Shown: in pieces, positions 37,907-46,642 of the stretch
Numbering within the stretch: position 1 is the stretch's first letter
Layout of the letters: every line of letters begins with the position of its first letter
Assembly (NCBI RefSeq): GCF_020092905.1
Contig: NZ_JAGSGB010000001.1
Location: 558,001-622,000, forward strand
Reading direction: 5' to 3'
DNA: 64,000 nucleotides
Source of the DNA: Pacificimonas aurantium
GTDB taxonomy: Bacteria; Pseudomonadota; Alphaproteobacteria; Sphingomonadales; Sphingomonadaceae
Notes under the pieces: model-generated
Told to the model about the DNA's origin: nothing
Databases searched by the model: none
The model's input: the letters and a program-made list of their open reading frames with translations, nothing else
Translations under genes and position numbers: made by a program

Positions 37907-40900
37907 TCACCAGAAGCGCAGCTTCGCACCCGCCCAGAAGCGCCGACCGAGAATGTCGCCATAGGCGATCTGCGGGTAGGACGGCTCCTCGTCGGTGAAA
38001 TTGTCCACGCCGAGGCGGAACGTCATCGGCCCGGCCTCGATCTGCGCGGAAATGCTGTGCCGCAGATTGCTGTCGAGAATCGGATTTGGATTATTCTCGA
38101 TGGTGGCGTCGCTGTCGGCCTTCGCCTCGTCGAGGAAATAGGCCTGGTAGCTGATGCGGTACGGACCGCGCGCATAGTCGACGTTCAGCTTTCCTTCCCA
38201 CTCGGGCTTCAGATACGTGCCATCGATGCGGGTGAAGGTCTCGCCGGTGACCGAGCTGGTCAAAAGGTCGTTGTGCGTCGCGGACAGGCGCAGGTGCAGG
38301 GCGCCGGCATCCGCACCGCCAAACAGGTCGGCCAGTTCGAAGCCATAGTCGACCATGTAGACTTCGCCGCGATACTTCACGACGCCGGCGTTGAAGGTCG
38401 TGGTCGTGCCGGTAACGATCGCCCCGCCGGGATTGCTGTCGTCGAACGAGGCGCTGCGCGTGAAGGCGTCGCAAATCGCCGCTTCCGGACTGACATTGTC
38501 GTAACAGGCCGCGAGGAAATCTTCGGTCGTGAAGGCGGACAGCCCGTCCTGCAGGTCGATTTCGATCCGGTCGGCGCTGATCGTCAGGCCGGGGACGAAG
38601 GCGGGCTGGAGCACGATGCCATACGTCCAGGTGTCGGAAATCTCGTTCCTAAGGTCGGAATTGCCGCCTGTGGTGATCGTGGCGCGCGCGAAATTTTCCG
38701 CCGGGTCCTGGAAGTTCGCAAGGCGTTCCTCCGCCGACGCCCCTTCCGGAACACCCTCCGGTCCGCCGACGCCATAGGTGGGATTGGCCTCGAACAGCGC
38801 GAGGCAGTTCTGGTAGCGCACGTCGGGGTTGGGCCCGCTGTCGATACGGTCGGCGTCGCAAGGATCCTCGCCGATCGGGCCGAGGCTGGTGCTGGACGGC
38901 GCAAATAGCTGCGTCAGGGTCGGCGCGCGGAAATTGCGGCTGCGCGACCCCCGCAGGGTGACGCCGTCGACGGGCTGCCAGCGGACCCCCAGGTCCCAGA
39001 CCTGTTCCTCGCCCGCAATGGAGTTGTCGACGAACCGGCCGGCCGCGCTGAGTTCCAGAAGCTGCACCAGGGGCACGCCCATCACGCGGTCGACCAGCGG
39101 GATCAGCAGCTCGCCGGACAACTCGTCTGTATTGTAACTGCCCTCCTGCGGCTGCTCCATCGTTCCGCTGCCGAACAGTCCGAGCTGGTTGGCGGCGAGA
39201 GGAACGAACTCGGCACTTTCGTCACGATGTTCGTAGGCGATGCTGAATTGCAGGTCGCCGGCCGGCAGACGGAAGAGATCACCGCCCAGCGTGGCCAGGA
39301 AATCCGCCTGCTCGTTCACATAGTCGGAGCCTGCCCGGACACTGACATAATTCTGCGCCGCCTCGCTGACATTGCCGCTGCCGAACGGATTGATGGGGGC
39401 ACATGCGGGATCGTCGTTGGACGCTTCGGCATCGGCATTGATGGCGCAGACGATTTCGCCGCCCGCCATCACGGCGTTGATGGCATTGTTATACTTGGCA
39501 TTGTCGACATCCCAGCGCCGCTCCGCGCCCTCGACGCGGGCGTAGCTGCCGGACACGGACCAGTAGAAGTCGCGCTCGCCCAGCATGAAGTCTCCGTCGA
39601 GCGCAGCTACCGCGCGGTAGGTGTCGGTCTCGGTGGTTTGCAGGTTGTCGGGCGTGAGATCGTAGAAGTATTTCGAGAGGAACAGCGGCGCCCCGAACGC
39701 GAAGCCGGGATTCGCCGCGCTCAGCGTGGCCGTCGCCTCCTCCGTCAGAAAGGGATTGTCGACCGTGACGACGACCGGCCCGGCATAGGTGCCGTAGTTG
39801 AGGATGGTCCGGCTCTGCCCCTGCGGGATTTCCTCGCCCTCAGTGTGCGCATAGAGAAGCTCGGTGGAGAAGGTGACCGAATCCGAAATGTCGTAACTGC
39901 CTATGACGGTTCCCGTCAGGCGCTCGACGCCGGTGCGCAGGCCTGCCAGTTCGGAATAGGGAAAGCCGTCGCCGCCGCCGGCAAAGGGTATTCCGGCAAT
40001 CTCTCCCGGATCGTAAGTTGTCACGCTGCCGTCCGGCGCGAACTGAAGCGGCGAGCCGTCCAGCGTGGTCAGGAACTGGCTGACCGGCGCGGGCGTGTTG
40101 AACAGAACGCCGTTGGGATTGAACGGCCAGAAGCGCGCGTCGAGCAGTTCGCGGACCGCCGGAATGCCGTCGTCCGGCCCGGTATCCTCGGGATTTGTGA
40201 TCGTCACGCGGGACAAGGCCGAAAGCGGCCGGTCGGCGAATGTCAGAACGGGAGATGTCGACCAGCCAATGTCCGCCGCGACATTGCCGCGCCCGCCGGC
40301 GAAATTCGTCCCGGCGGTGGCGCGAAGGCTGTGCGTCTCATAGTCTCCGCGACTGGAGATGCCGCTCTGGGCGTCGAACTCGAGTCCTTCGAAGTCCTCC
40401 TTGAGGACATAGTTCACCACGCCGGCAATGGCATCCGAGCCGTAGACGGCCGCCCCCCCGCCCTGCACGACTTCGACGCGGTCGAGGAGACCGAGCGGGA
40501 TGATATTCGCGTCGACCTGGGCGTCGCCGAGGTCGGAGGAACTGGTGACCATGCGGCGGCCGTTGACGAGCGTGAGCGTGCGCCCCGGCCCAAGGCCGAA
40601 AAGGTCCGGAAACTGCTGCCCGGAGCCGCTCGATTCGCCGCTGCCGTCGGCCTGCGACAGCATGGGAGTGTTCGACGTGATCTCGTTGAGGGCCTGCGCC
40701 GCATCGGTATAGCCGCGATCCTCGACGACCTGTTCATCGACGACAAGGCGGGGCGCCGTCTCGTCCGACACATTCCGGCGAATGCGGGAGCCTGTAATGA
40801 CGATGGGTTCGGCGGCGGAGACAGGCGCGGCGCTCGCGCCGGTCGGCAGCGTAGCCACGTCCTGAGCGAATGCGGGCGCGCCGCATGCGAGCAGCGCCGT

Positions 40901-40954
40901 CGTGGCCGTTGAGTGCAGCAGCCACTTCACGCGGCATGGCAAATGCTTCGACAT
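37907..40954 (-). CDS. TonB-dependent outer membrane receptor
   Basis: 1015 residues from the ATG at 40954 (an in-frame start 54 bases earlier lacks a signal). A Sec signal cleaved after APAFAQ is followed by a TonB-box-like EPIVITGSRI, the plug domain (about 45-165, with VEVVQGGGAAVYGSDAIAG) and a 22-strand-type barrel. The terminal residue is Trp, an aromatic outer-membrane signal. No STN domain is present, so it does not itself signal to an anti-sigma factor. Between peptidase genes, a peptide or peptide-like ligand is more likely than a siderophore. Confidence 0.93.
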   Translation of the reverse strand: MSKHLPCRVKWLLHSTATTALLACGAPAFAQDVATLPTGASAAPVSAAEPIVITGSRIRRNVSDETAPRLVVDEQVVEDRGYTDAAQALNEITSNTPMLSQADGSGESSGSGQQFPDLFGLGPGRTLTLVNGRRMVTSSSDLGDAQVDANIIPLGLLDRVEVVQGGGAAVYGSDAIAGVVNYVLKEDFEGLEFDAQSGISSRGDYETHSLRATAGTNFAGGRGNVAADIGWSTSPVLTFADRPLSALSRVTITNPEDTGPDDGIPAVRELLDARFWPFNPNGVLFNTPAPVSQFLTTLDGSPLQFAPDGSVTTYDPGEIAGIPFAGGGDGFPYSELAGLRTGVERLTGTVIGSYDISDSVTFSTELLYAHTEGEEIPQGQSRTILNYGTYAGPVVVTVDNPFLTEEATATLSAANPGFAFGAPLFLSKYFYDLTPDNLQTTETDTYRAVAALDGDFMLGERDFYWSVSGSYARVEGAERRWDVDNAKYNNAINAVMAGGEIVCAINADAEASNDDPACAPINPFGSGNVSEAAQNYVSVRAGSDYVNEQADFLATLGGDLFRLPAGDLQFSIAYEHRDESAEFVPLAANQLGLFGSGTMEQPQEGSYNTDELSGELLIPLVDRVMGVPLVQLLELSAAGRFVDNSIAGEEQVWDLGVRWQPVDGVTLRGSRSRNFRAPTLTQLFAPSSTSLGPIGEDPCDADRIDSGPNPDVRYQNCLALFEANPTYGVGGPEGVPEGASAEERLANFQDPAENFARATITTGGNSDLRNEISDTWTYGIVLQPAFVPGLTISADRIEIDLQDGLSAFTTEDFLAACYDNVSPEAAICDAFTRSASFDDSNPGGAIVTGTTTTFNAGVVKYRGEVYMVDYGFELADLFGGADAGALHLRLSATHNDLLTSSVTGETFTRIDGTYLKPEWEGKLNVDYARGPYRISYQAYFLDEAKADSDATIENNPNPILDSNLRHSISAQIEAGPMTFRLGVDNFTDEEPSYPQIAYGDILGRRFWAGAKLRFW

Positions 40955-41068
40955 GGATTTTCCCCACCTTACCTCGAAATCCTGCCGCCGGGTCCGCCAG
41001 CGGCACATAGATCATCATAGCCGGCGGATGCGGGATTCGATTGCAAACATGACGGTAAATCGCGGCGA

Positions 41069-41089
41069 ACGAGCATAGAGAATGCTCGT
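41069..41089. terminator. perfect 8-base-pair hairpin upstream of the TonB receptor gene
   Basis: ACGAGCAT / ATGCTCGT with a 5-base loop lies 18 bases past the stop of S10 copy 2 and 115 bases before the receptor start, both on the minus strand. No long T run follows in either direction. Terminator of the peptidase gene or leader element of the receptor. Confidence 0.4.
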
Positions 41090-41106
41090 CCTCTCGAAGA
41101 TGTAGA

Positions 41107-42558
41107 TCAATCCTCCTGAAGAAAGGCGGAAAGGTCAGCCGCGAATTGCGCCGCCACCCCATCCGACTCATACATCATGTGCCCGCCCTTATAACAGTTG
41201 AGCGAGATGCGCCGCGAGATGTCGTCAGGCAGATCAGCGACGACGGCGCGGTTCGCTGCGCAGCTGTTCAGCGAGTCGTAGATGCCCGCAGCCACCCAGG
41301 TGCGCAGGTCCGGTGCCTTGCGCATCGCGCGCAGCGTCCAGGGCTGGGAGGGGCTGGGCGGCCCTTCTCCGGCCAAGGCGCGGGCGAGCGATTCCTCGGT
41401 AATGGGCGCCTGATCATACTGCCAGGACTGCCCCACGGGCAGCTCCTCGCTTTCGATGCCCGCGTAGAAGCCGGCGTTGTAGCCGAGAGAGTCGCGATAA
41501 TAGGACAGGATAGCCGTATCCCCGGGATCGTCGGCAGCCGCAGCCCCGCCGGTCTTGCGCATGTCGAACACATCCAGGGTCTCGCCGCCCTCCGCAAGGA
41601 GGCCGGTGCGGAAGTCGCGGGGCGATACCCACAAGGTTTCGGGATCGACCTGTTCCACCGCCAGCCCGTGCCACGCGGCAAGGCGGGCCGCGATATCCGC
41701 GCGCGTTTCCGCCGGCACGGCGGCTGGGTCTTTCAGGGCAGGGTACCATGTCCCGCGCGCCCAGCGTTCGGCCTCGGCAAGCGTGGCTTCCGGATCCGCC
41801 TGCCACGCCTCATCGAGCCGACCGAAGGCGAGCGCGACCGCGACCCGGTTGGGCAGCGAGAGCGCCCGGGACAGCGCCCGGTCTGGCAGATCGCCGAGAG
41901 GGATGCCGCCAGACACCAGGGCGATGCCGTCGACGGGAATGCCCTGGTCGATCAGCGCTTCGGCCGCACCTGCCGCGCGCCATGTTCCGAAGCTCTCGCC
42001 CACCAGGTAGAGCGGCGAGGTTTCGCGCCGGTACGCACGGCGGAACTTGCGGACGAACGCAACCGTCGCGGCGAGATCGCCGGTCGTGCTGTAAAGCTGC
42101 TCGGCCGCCTCATCTGAAGCCGCCCGGCTGAACCCGGTTCCGGCCGGGTCGAGAAACACCAGGTCGCTGGCCGGAAGGACCGACGCCGGATTGGACACCA
42201 GTTCTCCCTCCTCCAACTTGCGCGGCCCGATGGCATGGAAATGAAGCAGACGGGAATCCGCCCCGGGTCCGCCGTTCCAGACGATGCTGAGAGGCCGCGG
42301 GTCCCCATCCGCCGACGGTGCGAGATAGGCGGTGTAAAAAAGCGTCCCGAGCAGCTTTCCGGCTTCACCCTCGATCGACAGCAGGCCCGCACATGCACGG
42401 TAGTCGAGCGTCCCGCCGTTAACGGCAAGCGTGCCATCCGACATCGCCGCCCCCGCCGCGCAGTCCGGCAGAGTTACGTCTTCGACAGAAGCAGGCGGTT
42501 CGGCGCAGGAGGCGAGCAGAGCTGCCACAGCAAGGAAACAGAGTTTGATCGGCTGCAT
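41107..42558 (-). CDS. S10 serine carboxypeptidase lipoprotein (copy 2)
   Basis: 483 residues from the ATG at 42558. The signal ends LLASC with lipid-modified Cys18, so it is membrane-anchored. WNGGPGADS, DPAGTGFS, the nucleophile Ser189 in VGESFGT and the terminal His in YKGGHMMY give a complete S10 site. The Phe in GESFG and a Cys-rich N-terminus separate it from the other two copies, so the three are diverged paralogues and not recent duplicates. The gene is divergent from the Tat-exported PLP enzyme across a 202-base gap. Confidence 0.9.
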   Translation of the reverse strand: MQPIKLCFLAVAALLASCAEPPASVEDVTLPDCAAGAAMSDGTLAVNGGTLDYRACAGLLSIEGEAGKLLGTLFYTAYLAPSADGDPRPLSIVWNGGPGADSRLLHFHAIGPRKLEEGELVSNPASVLPASDLVFLDPAGTGFSRAASDEAAEQLYSTTGDLAATVAFVRKFRRAYRRETSPLYLVGESFGTWRAAGAAEALIDQGIPVDGIALVSGGIPLGDLPDRALSRALSLPNRVAVALAFGRLDEAWQADPEATLAEAERWARGTWYPALKDPAAVPAETRADIAARLAAWHGLAVEQVDPETLWVSPRDFRTGLLAEGGETLDVFDMRKTGGAAAADDPGDTAILSYYRDSLGYNAGFYAGIESEELPVGQSWQYDQAPITEESLARALAGEGPPSPSQPWTLRAMRKAPDLRTWVAAGIYDSLNSCAANRAVVADLPDDISRRISLNCYKGGHMMYESDGVAAQFAADLSAFLQED

Positions 42559-42612
42559 CTTTGTCCCCGGTCGTTCGCATTGCCGACAGACTAGGACGGG
42601 CGAGGAAGAATT

Positions 42613-42704
42613 TTTATGCGCATAGTTCGACAATGGACGACCGCGGCTGCACAGCCTCCAGAGTGCGAACGCATTCATCCGATAAAATGCGCAAGATTTA
42701 TGCG
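42613..42704. promoter_or_regulatory. repeated TTTATGCG sites in divergent promoter region
   Basis: TTTATGCG occurs at 42613-42620 and 42697-42704, 84 bases apart, about eight helical turns, so on the same face of DNA. The first copy extends into the perfect palindrome TATGCGCATA (42615-42624). The gap separates the divergent S10 copy 2 and class V PLP genes and is AT-richer than the genes. I suggest a regulator site, possibly for one of the Lrp proteins, which often bind spaced repeats. Confidence 0.35.
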
Positions 42705-42760
42705 TGCCAAAGTCGGTAAAGTCCGCTTGTGATGCAGAATGTAACGACAGGTCCGACCGC

Positions 42761-44056
42761 GTGACGAACCGGCTTTCGCGCAGATCCCTTCTCGCCGCTG
42801 CGGGGGCAGTGCCGGTCGGATCGCTCGCCTCGCGAGTGGCGGCAGCCGCCGGCAGTTCCGGAGCGGGCGGCCCGGAAGCGGGGAACGGCACGGACGTGGC
42901 GGCGGCGCCCGCACTTCCGGATCGCCGCCCTTTCGCAGCGGTAGACGGTGTCTATCTGGACTCCGGAACGATGCATCCCGTTCCGCAGGGCGCGCTCGAG
43001 GCGGTGCAGACCTACTTCGCGACCCGGACGGCCGGGGGACGCTATCCGACCCATGAGGTGGAAAGCCGCGTCAAAGCCAATTTCGCGAAGCTCATAAACG
43101 CATCGCCCGAAGAGCTCGCCTTCGTTCAGAGCACGACGGCCGGCGAGCAACTGGTGATCGACGCGCTCGACATACCCGCGAGCGGCGGGCGGATCGTCAC
43201 CGACACGCTGCACTTCTTCGGTTCCTTCTACCTTTACGAGCAGCTTGAGCGTCAGGGCATGGCGGTCACCTGGCTGCGGCCGACCGAGGGCAGAATCGAT
43301 GTCGAAGCGTATGAGCGCGCCATCAAGCGCGACACCCGGCTGGTCAGCCTGTCTCTCGTCTCCACCTATAACGGCTTCGAACATGACCTCGCGGCGATCT
43401 GCGAGATCGCGCACGCCCGCGGCGCCCATGTCTATGCCGACATTATCCATGCCGCCGGAACCGTCCCCATCGACGTCCGGGCGAGCGGCGTCGATTTCGC
43501 TGCAACCGCGAGCTACAAATGGTTGATGGGCGACTTCGGGCTGGGGTTTCTCTACGTCCGTAGCGACCTTCTGGAGCGGATACGCCGCCCGCGCTACGGC
43601 TACTACCAGATTGCCCGCTTCCAGCCGCACGTCTACCCCTTCGACCCGCCGGCCGACGATGCCGGCAGCCCCATCGCCGATATCGCTCCGCGCACCGACG
43701 CCCAGGGGCATTTCGCCATGGGCACGCATTCCCACGCGGTTGCAGTGCAGCTCGACTGGTCGCTCGCCTATCTCCTCGAATGCGGGATCGAGCGCATCGC
43801 GGCACATCGCTTGCCGATGCTCGAACGGCTGCACGAGGCGCTGCCGGGCAAGGGATATAGTGTCGTCACACCGCGCGGCGGCCGGGCGCCGCTTCTCACC
43901 TGCACGCTGGAAGGTGCCTATAACCGGCTCGCCGAACCTCTCGCCGCAGCCGGCGTAAAGATCACCCTGTCCCGCAACCGCTTTCGCATCTGCCCCTCCC
44001 TGTTCAACGACATCGAGGACATCGAGCGGCTGATCGACGTCCTGCCCGCGGCCTGA
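42761..44056 (+). CDS. Tat-exported class V PLP enzyme (isopenicillin N epimerase-like)
   Basis: 431 residues from a GTG at 42761. The N-terminus NRLSRRSLLAAAGAVPVGSLA is a twin-arginine signal. The mature protein is a fold-type I class V enzyme: VYLDSGT near the start, then VQSTTAGE, ADIIHAAGT with the PLP-ring Asp region, and the PLP Lys253 in TASYKWLMG. Closest in pattern to isopenicillin N epimerase-like proteins, which act on peptide-bound or free amino acids. Export by Tat fits a protein folded with its cofactor before transport. S10 copy 3 follows by 28 bases. Confidence 0.85.
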   Translation: MTNRLSRRSLLAAAGAVPVGSLASRVAAAAGSSGAGGPEAGNGTDVAAAPALPDRRPFAAVDGVYLDSGTMHPVPQGALEAVQTYFATRTAGGRYPTHEVESRVKANFAKLINASPEELAFVQSTTAGEQLVIDALDIPASGGRIVTDTLHFFGSFYLYEQLERQGMAVTWLRPTEGRIDVEAYERAIKRDTRLVSLSLVSTYNGFEHDLAAICEIAHARGAHVYADIIHAAGTVPIDVRASGVDFAATASYKWLMGDFGLGFLYVRSDLLERIRRPRYGYYQIARFQPHVYPFDPPADDAGSPIADIAPRTDAQGHFAMGTHSHAVAVQLDWSLAYLLECGIERIAAHRLPMLERLHEALPGKGYSVVTPRGGRAPLLTCTLEGAYNRLAEPLAAAGVKITLSRNRFRICPSLFNDIEDIERLIDVLPAA

Positions 44057-44084
44057 CCGACCCGTAATTTCCGAGAGACCTGCC

Positions 44085-45587
44085 ATGCCCGTCCGCTTTC
44101 TGAAGAGCTTGATCCCGTCCGCCCTGCTGCTTTGCGCCGCGGGGTCTGCCGCCGCGCAGAATCCGGACCTGCCGATGCCGCCAGCGTTCCTGCAGGCCAT
44201 GGAGCCGATGACCCCGCGCCCGGAAGTGAGCAGCCGCGTCGTGACCACGCGGCACGAGGGCGACTTCAACGGCACACGGGTCAGCTACGATGCGATCGTG
44301 ACGGAACTGCCCGTCGCGAATGCGGCAGGCGAACCGGCGGCCGTCACGGTCAGCTATGCCTATGTGGCCCGGCAACAGCCGGGAGCGGCGCAGCGCCCGG
44401 TCCTCTTCGTTTTCAACGGCGGCCCCGGCGCCTCCTCCTCCCCGCTTCACATGAAGGCCTTCGGACCGCGGCGCATCGAGGGCGAAGGCGAAGAGGCAAT
44501 TTTGGTCAACAACGAGCATAGCCTGCTCGATGTCGCCGACCTCGTCTTCATCGACCCGCCCGGCACCGGCGCCAGCATGCCGGTCGAAGGCGCAGACGCC
44601 TCCAGCCTGTTCGGCGTGACCGGCGACGCCCGCGCCGTGTCGACGATGATCGATACATGGCTGGAGGCAAACGGCCGCATGGATGCTCCGGTGGCAATTG
44701 CGGGCGAGAGCTATGGCACGGCCCGGGCGCTTGCCATCCTGAAGGAGCGCATGGAGAGCGGAAAGCCGCTGCCGCAAGGGGTTATCCTGCTCTCCCTGGC
44801 GGTCGGCGGAAGCTCCGGACCGCTGAGTTCGGACCTTGTCCTTCTCCCCACGCTCGCCGCCGTTGCCTGGTATCACGAAGCCATCGATCGCGGTGGGCGC
44901 AGCGTAGCGGAGCATTTCGAAGACGCGCTCGCGTTCGCGCGCACCGACTATGTCCCGGCCCTGGCGGCCGGGGCCGCCTTGCCCGAACGCGAACTGCGCA
45001 CCGTGGCCGAGCGCCTGTCGAGCCTTATCGGCCTTCCCGCGGAAGAGCTTGCGGCGGCCGACCTGCAGCTCGACAAGCAGGCCTTCATGCTGTCCCTTCT
45101 CGGCAGCGAGGGGCTCCGCACCGGGCAGCTCGATGCCCGCGCCACGCGTGCGATCTCGGAATCGAACTTTCACCCGCCCTTCGACGACCCCTCCATGACG
45201 CTGGGCACCGAAACGAGCCGCCTGATCGAGGCCTATCTCGCCGACGACCTCGGATATGAGGTCCCCAGCCCCTATCGCAGCCTGAATCTCGGCATCAACT
45301 TCCGCTGGGACTGGTCCGGGGTCGCGGAAAGCTACAGCGCGGCGCGGTTCGCACCGTTCCTGCGCGCCGCTGTCGAGGCCGACCCGGGGCTCAAGATCTT
45401 CACCGCGGGCGGTTATTACGACATCACCACCCCGGCCTACGCCGGCGTCTTCGCGCTCGATCAGGAGGGTATTCCGCGGGAGCGGCGCAGCACGCACTAC
45501 TATGCCGCCGGCCATTCCGTCTTCGAGGATCCCGGCGAGCTTGCGAAGATGGCCGCCGACCTGCGCGCCTTCATCGGCGGGCTATAG
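44085..45587 (+). CDS. exported S10 serine carboxypeptidase (copy 3)
   Basis: 500 residues. A Sec signal is cleaved after GSAAAQ. FNGGPGASSS, DPPGTGAS, the nucleophile Ser209 in AGESYGT, an Asp in YYDITTP and the catalytic His in YAAGHSVF form a full triad. It is in the same transcription unit as the Tat-exported PLP enzyme, so both probably act on one periplasmic substrate. A 7-base-pair inverted repeat (45587-45612) lies between its stop and the convergent TonB-like gene. Confidence 0.9.
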   Translation: MPVRFLKSLIPSALLLCAAGSAAAQNPDLPMPPAFLQAMEPMTPRPEVSSRVVTTRHEGDFNGTRVSYDAIVTELPVANAAGEPAAVTVSYAYVARQQPGAAQRPVLFVFNGGPGASSSPLHMKAFGPRRIEGEGEEAILVNNEHSLLDVADLVFIDPPGTGASMPVEGADASSLFGVTGDARAVSTMIDTWLEANGRMDAPVAIAGESYGTARALAILKERMESGKPLPQGVILLSLAVGGSSGPLSSDLVLLPTLAAVAWYHEAIDRGGRSVAEHFEDALAFARTDYVPALAAGAALPERELRTVAERLSSLIGLPAEELAAADLQLDKQAFMLSLLGSEGLRTGQLDARATRAISESNFHPPFDDPSMTLGTETSRLIEAYLADDLGYEVPSPYRSLNLGINFRWDWSGVAESYSAARFAPFLRAAVEADPGLKIFTAGGYYDITTPAYAGVFALDQEGIPRERRSTHYYAAGHSVFEDPGELAKMAADLRAFIGGL

Positions 45588-45612
45588 CCGCGCATTCTGA
45601 AGGCGGCGCGGC

Positions 45613-46311
45613 CTAGCGCCAGTCCTGCCGATAGGCTTTTTCGTCGACGACCGCGTCGCCGCGGGCATTGCGCGCCGGTTTGTAGCGGAGCCGAGCAGTG
45701 AGAAGGTCGCACATATGCTTGTCGAGCGCCGCATTGCCGCTCGATTTCTGCGGCCGGCAGCCGAAAATGCGCCCGGTGGGAAGGACAAGGAAGCGATATT
45801 CAGCAATGTCGGTCCGCCGCTGCCGTGCGAGCGCTGCGTCGATGACGCCCCGGTCGTCGATCTCGCCCGCCACGAGGCGCGCGGACGTCTGACCGCCGCC
45901 GCCGGGTCCGAAGCCGCCTGCCCCTGCGCCTGTCCCATCGCCTTCCCCTGCACCGCTGCCCGGCCCGGCTTCCTCGGCCGCGCCGCTATCGGTGGCGGTA
46001 CCTTCCGCGGGCGCCGGGGCCGCCGGGACGGGCGGGGGCTCCAGCAAGATGTCCGGCGGGGGCGCCGCCACTTCGACTGGAACTTCGCGAAAGGAGGGAT
46101 CGGCCGACGCACCCTCTTCCAAGGAGGCAGCCTCTTCGGTCGCCTCTTCATCCGGCGCGGTGATCGATATGGCTGCAGAAACGGTTTCCGCAGCCTCCTG
46201 CAGCCAGCCGACGGCAAGTCCGCTGACGATCGCCCACAAAGACAGGCCGAGAACGGCGACGGCGCCGGCGAACGCCGCAAGCCGGGTTCGAAGCGGTCGC
46301 CTGTCTTTCAT
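45613..46311 (-). CDS. TonB-like protein
   Basis: 232 residues from the ATG at 46311 (another Met five codons earlier). One N-terminal membrane helix (about 11-35) is followed by an acidic and Pro/Ala/Gly-rich linker (about 45-145) and a small C-terminal domain with FLVLPTGRIFGCRP, LDKHMCDLL and YKPARNARGD, the pattern of TonB C-terminal domains in sphingomonads. It may energise outer-membrane receptors such as the one in this window. No exbB or exbD is adjacent, so it would have to borrow them. Divergent from the small membrane protein. Confidence 0.7.
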   Translation of the reverse strand: MKDRRPLRTRLAAFAGAVAVLGLSLWAIVSGLAVGWLQEAAETVSAAISITAPDEEATEEAASLEEGASADPSFREVPVEVAAPPPDILLEPPPVPAAPAPAEGTATDSGAAEEAGPGSGAGEGDGTGAGAGGFGPGGGGQTSARLVAGEIDDRGVIDAALARQRRTDIAEYRFLVLPTGRIFGCRPQKSSGNAALDKHMCDLLTARLRYKPARNARGDAVVDEKAYRQDWR

Positions 46312-46419
46312 AGACCCTTGCCGCATTCGGTGCCCCGCCCGCCGCCGGACCGGGACAAAGGCGCGCGCCCCGGTCGGCGCCCCTTGCCGCGGGACCGAAA
46401 ACATCCGAGATGGAGGGGC

Positions 46420-46620
46420 ATGAACACGTTCATCATCATCCTTATCATTCTGACGGCGCTTGCCACCGCTTTCGTCCTGGTACGGGGCATCATGATCATG
46501 GCCAGCGGCAAGGATGTCTCGGGCCGCCGGTCGAACAAGATGATGAACGCACGTGTCTGGCTTCAGGCTGCGACGATCGGACTGATCGTCCTTCTCGCCT
46601 TCGTCATGGGCGCGCTGTAG
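46420..46620 (+). CDS. small twin-transmembrane protein (HIG1-like / DUF2909-like)
   Basis: 66 residues with two hydrophobic helices (2-26 and 44-64) joined by a basic loop SGKDVSGRRSNKMMNARVW. The loop resembles HIG1_N proteins (SNKLMRARVLLQ), some of which associate with respiratory complexes in mitochondria. It lies 22 bases before the cobalamin adenosyltransferase gene, an arrangement I recall as common in alphaproteobacteria. Confidence 0.75.
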   Translation: MNTFIIILIILTALATAFVLVRGIMIMASGKDVSGRRSNKMMNARVWLQAATIGLIVLLAFVMGAL

Positions 46621-46642
46621 CGGCGGGGGCCGCGCGACTGAC

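Noticed and set aside
39227..40912. 561-residue plus-strand frame opposite the TonB receptor gene
   Set aside because: It mirrors the receptor's codon structure, has no recognisable domain, and the receptor on the other strand is unambiguous.
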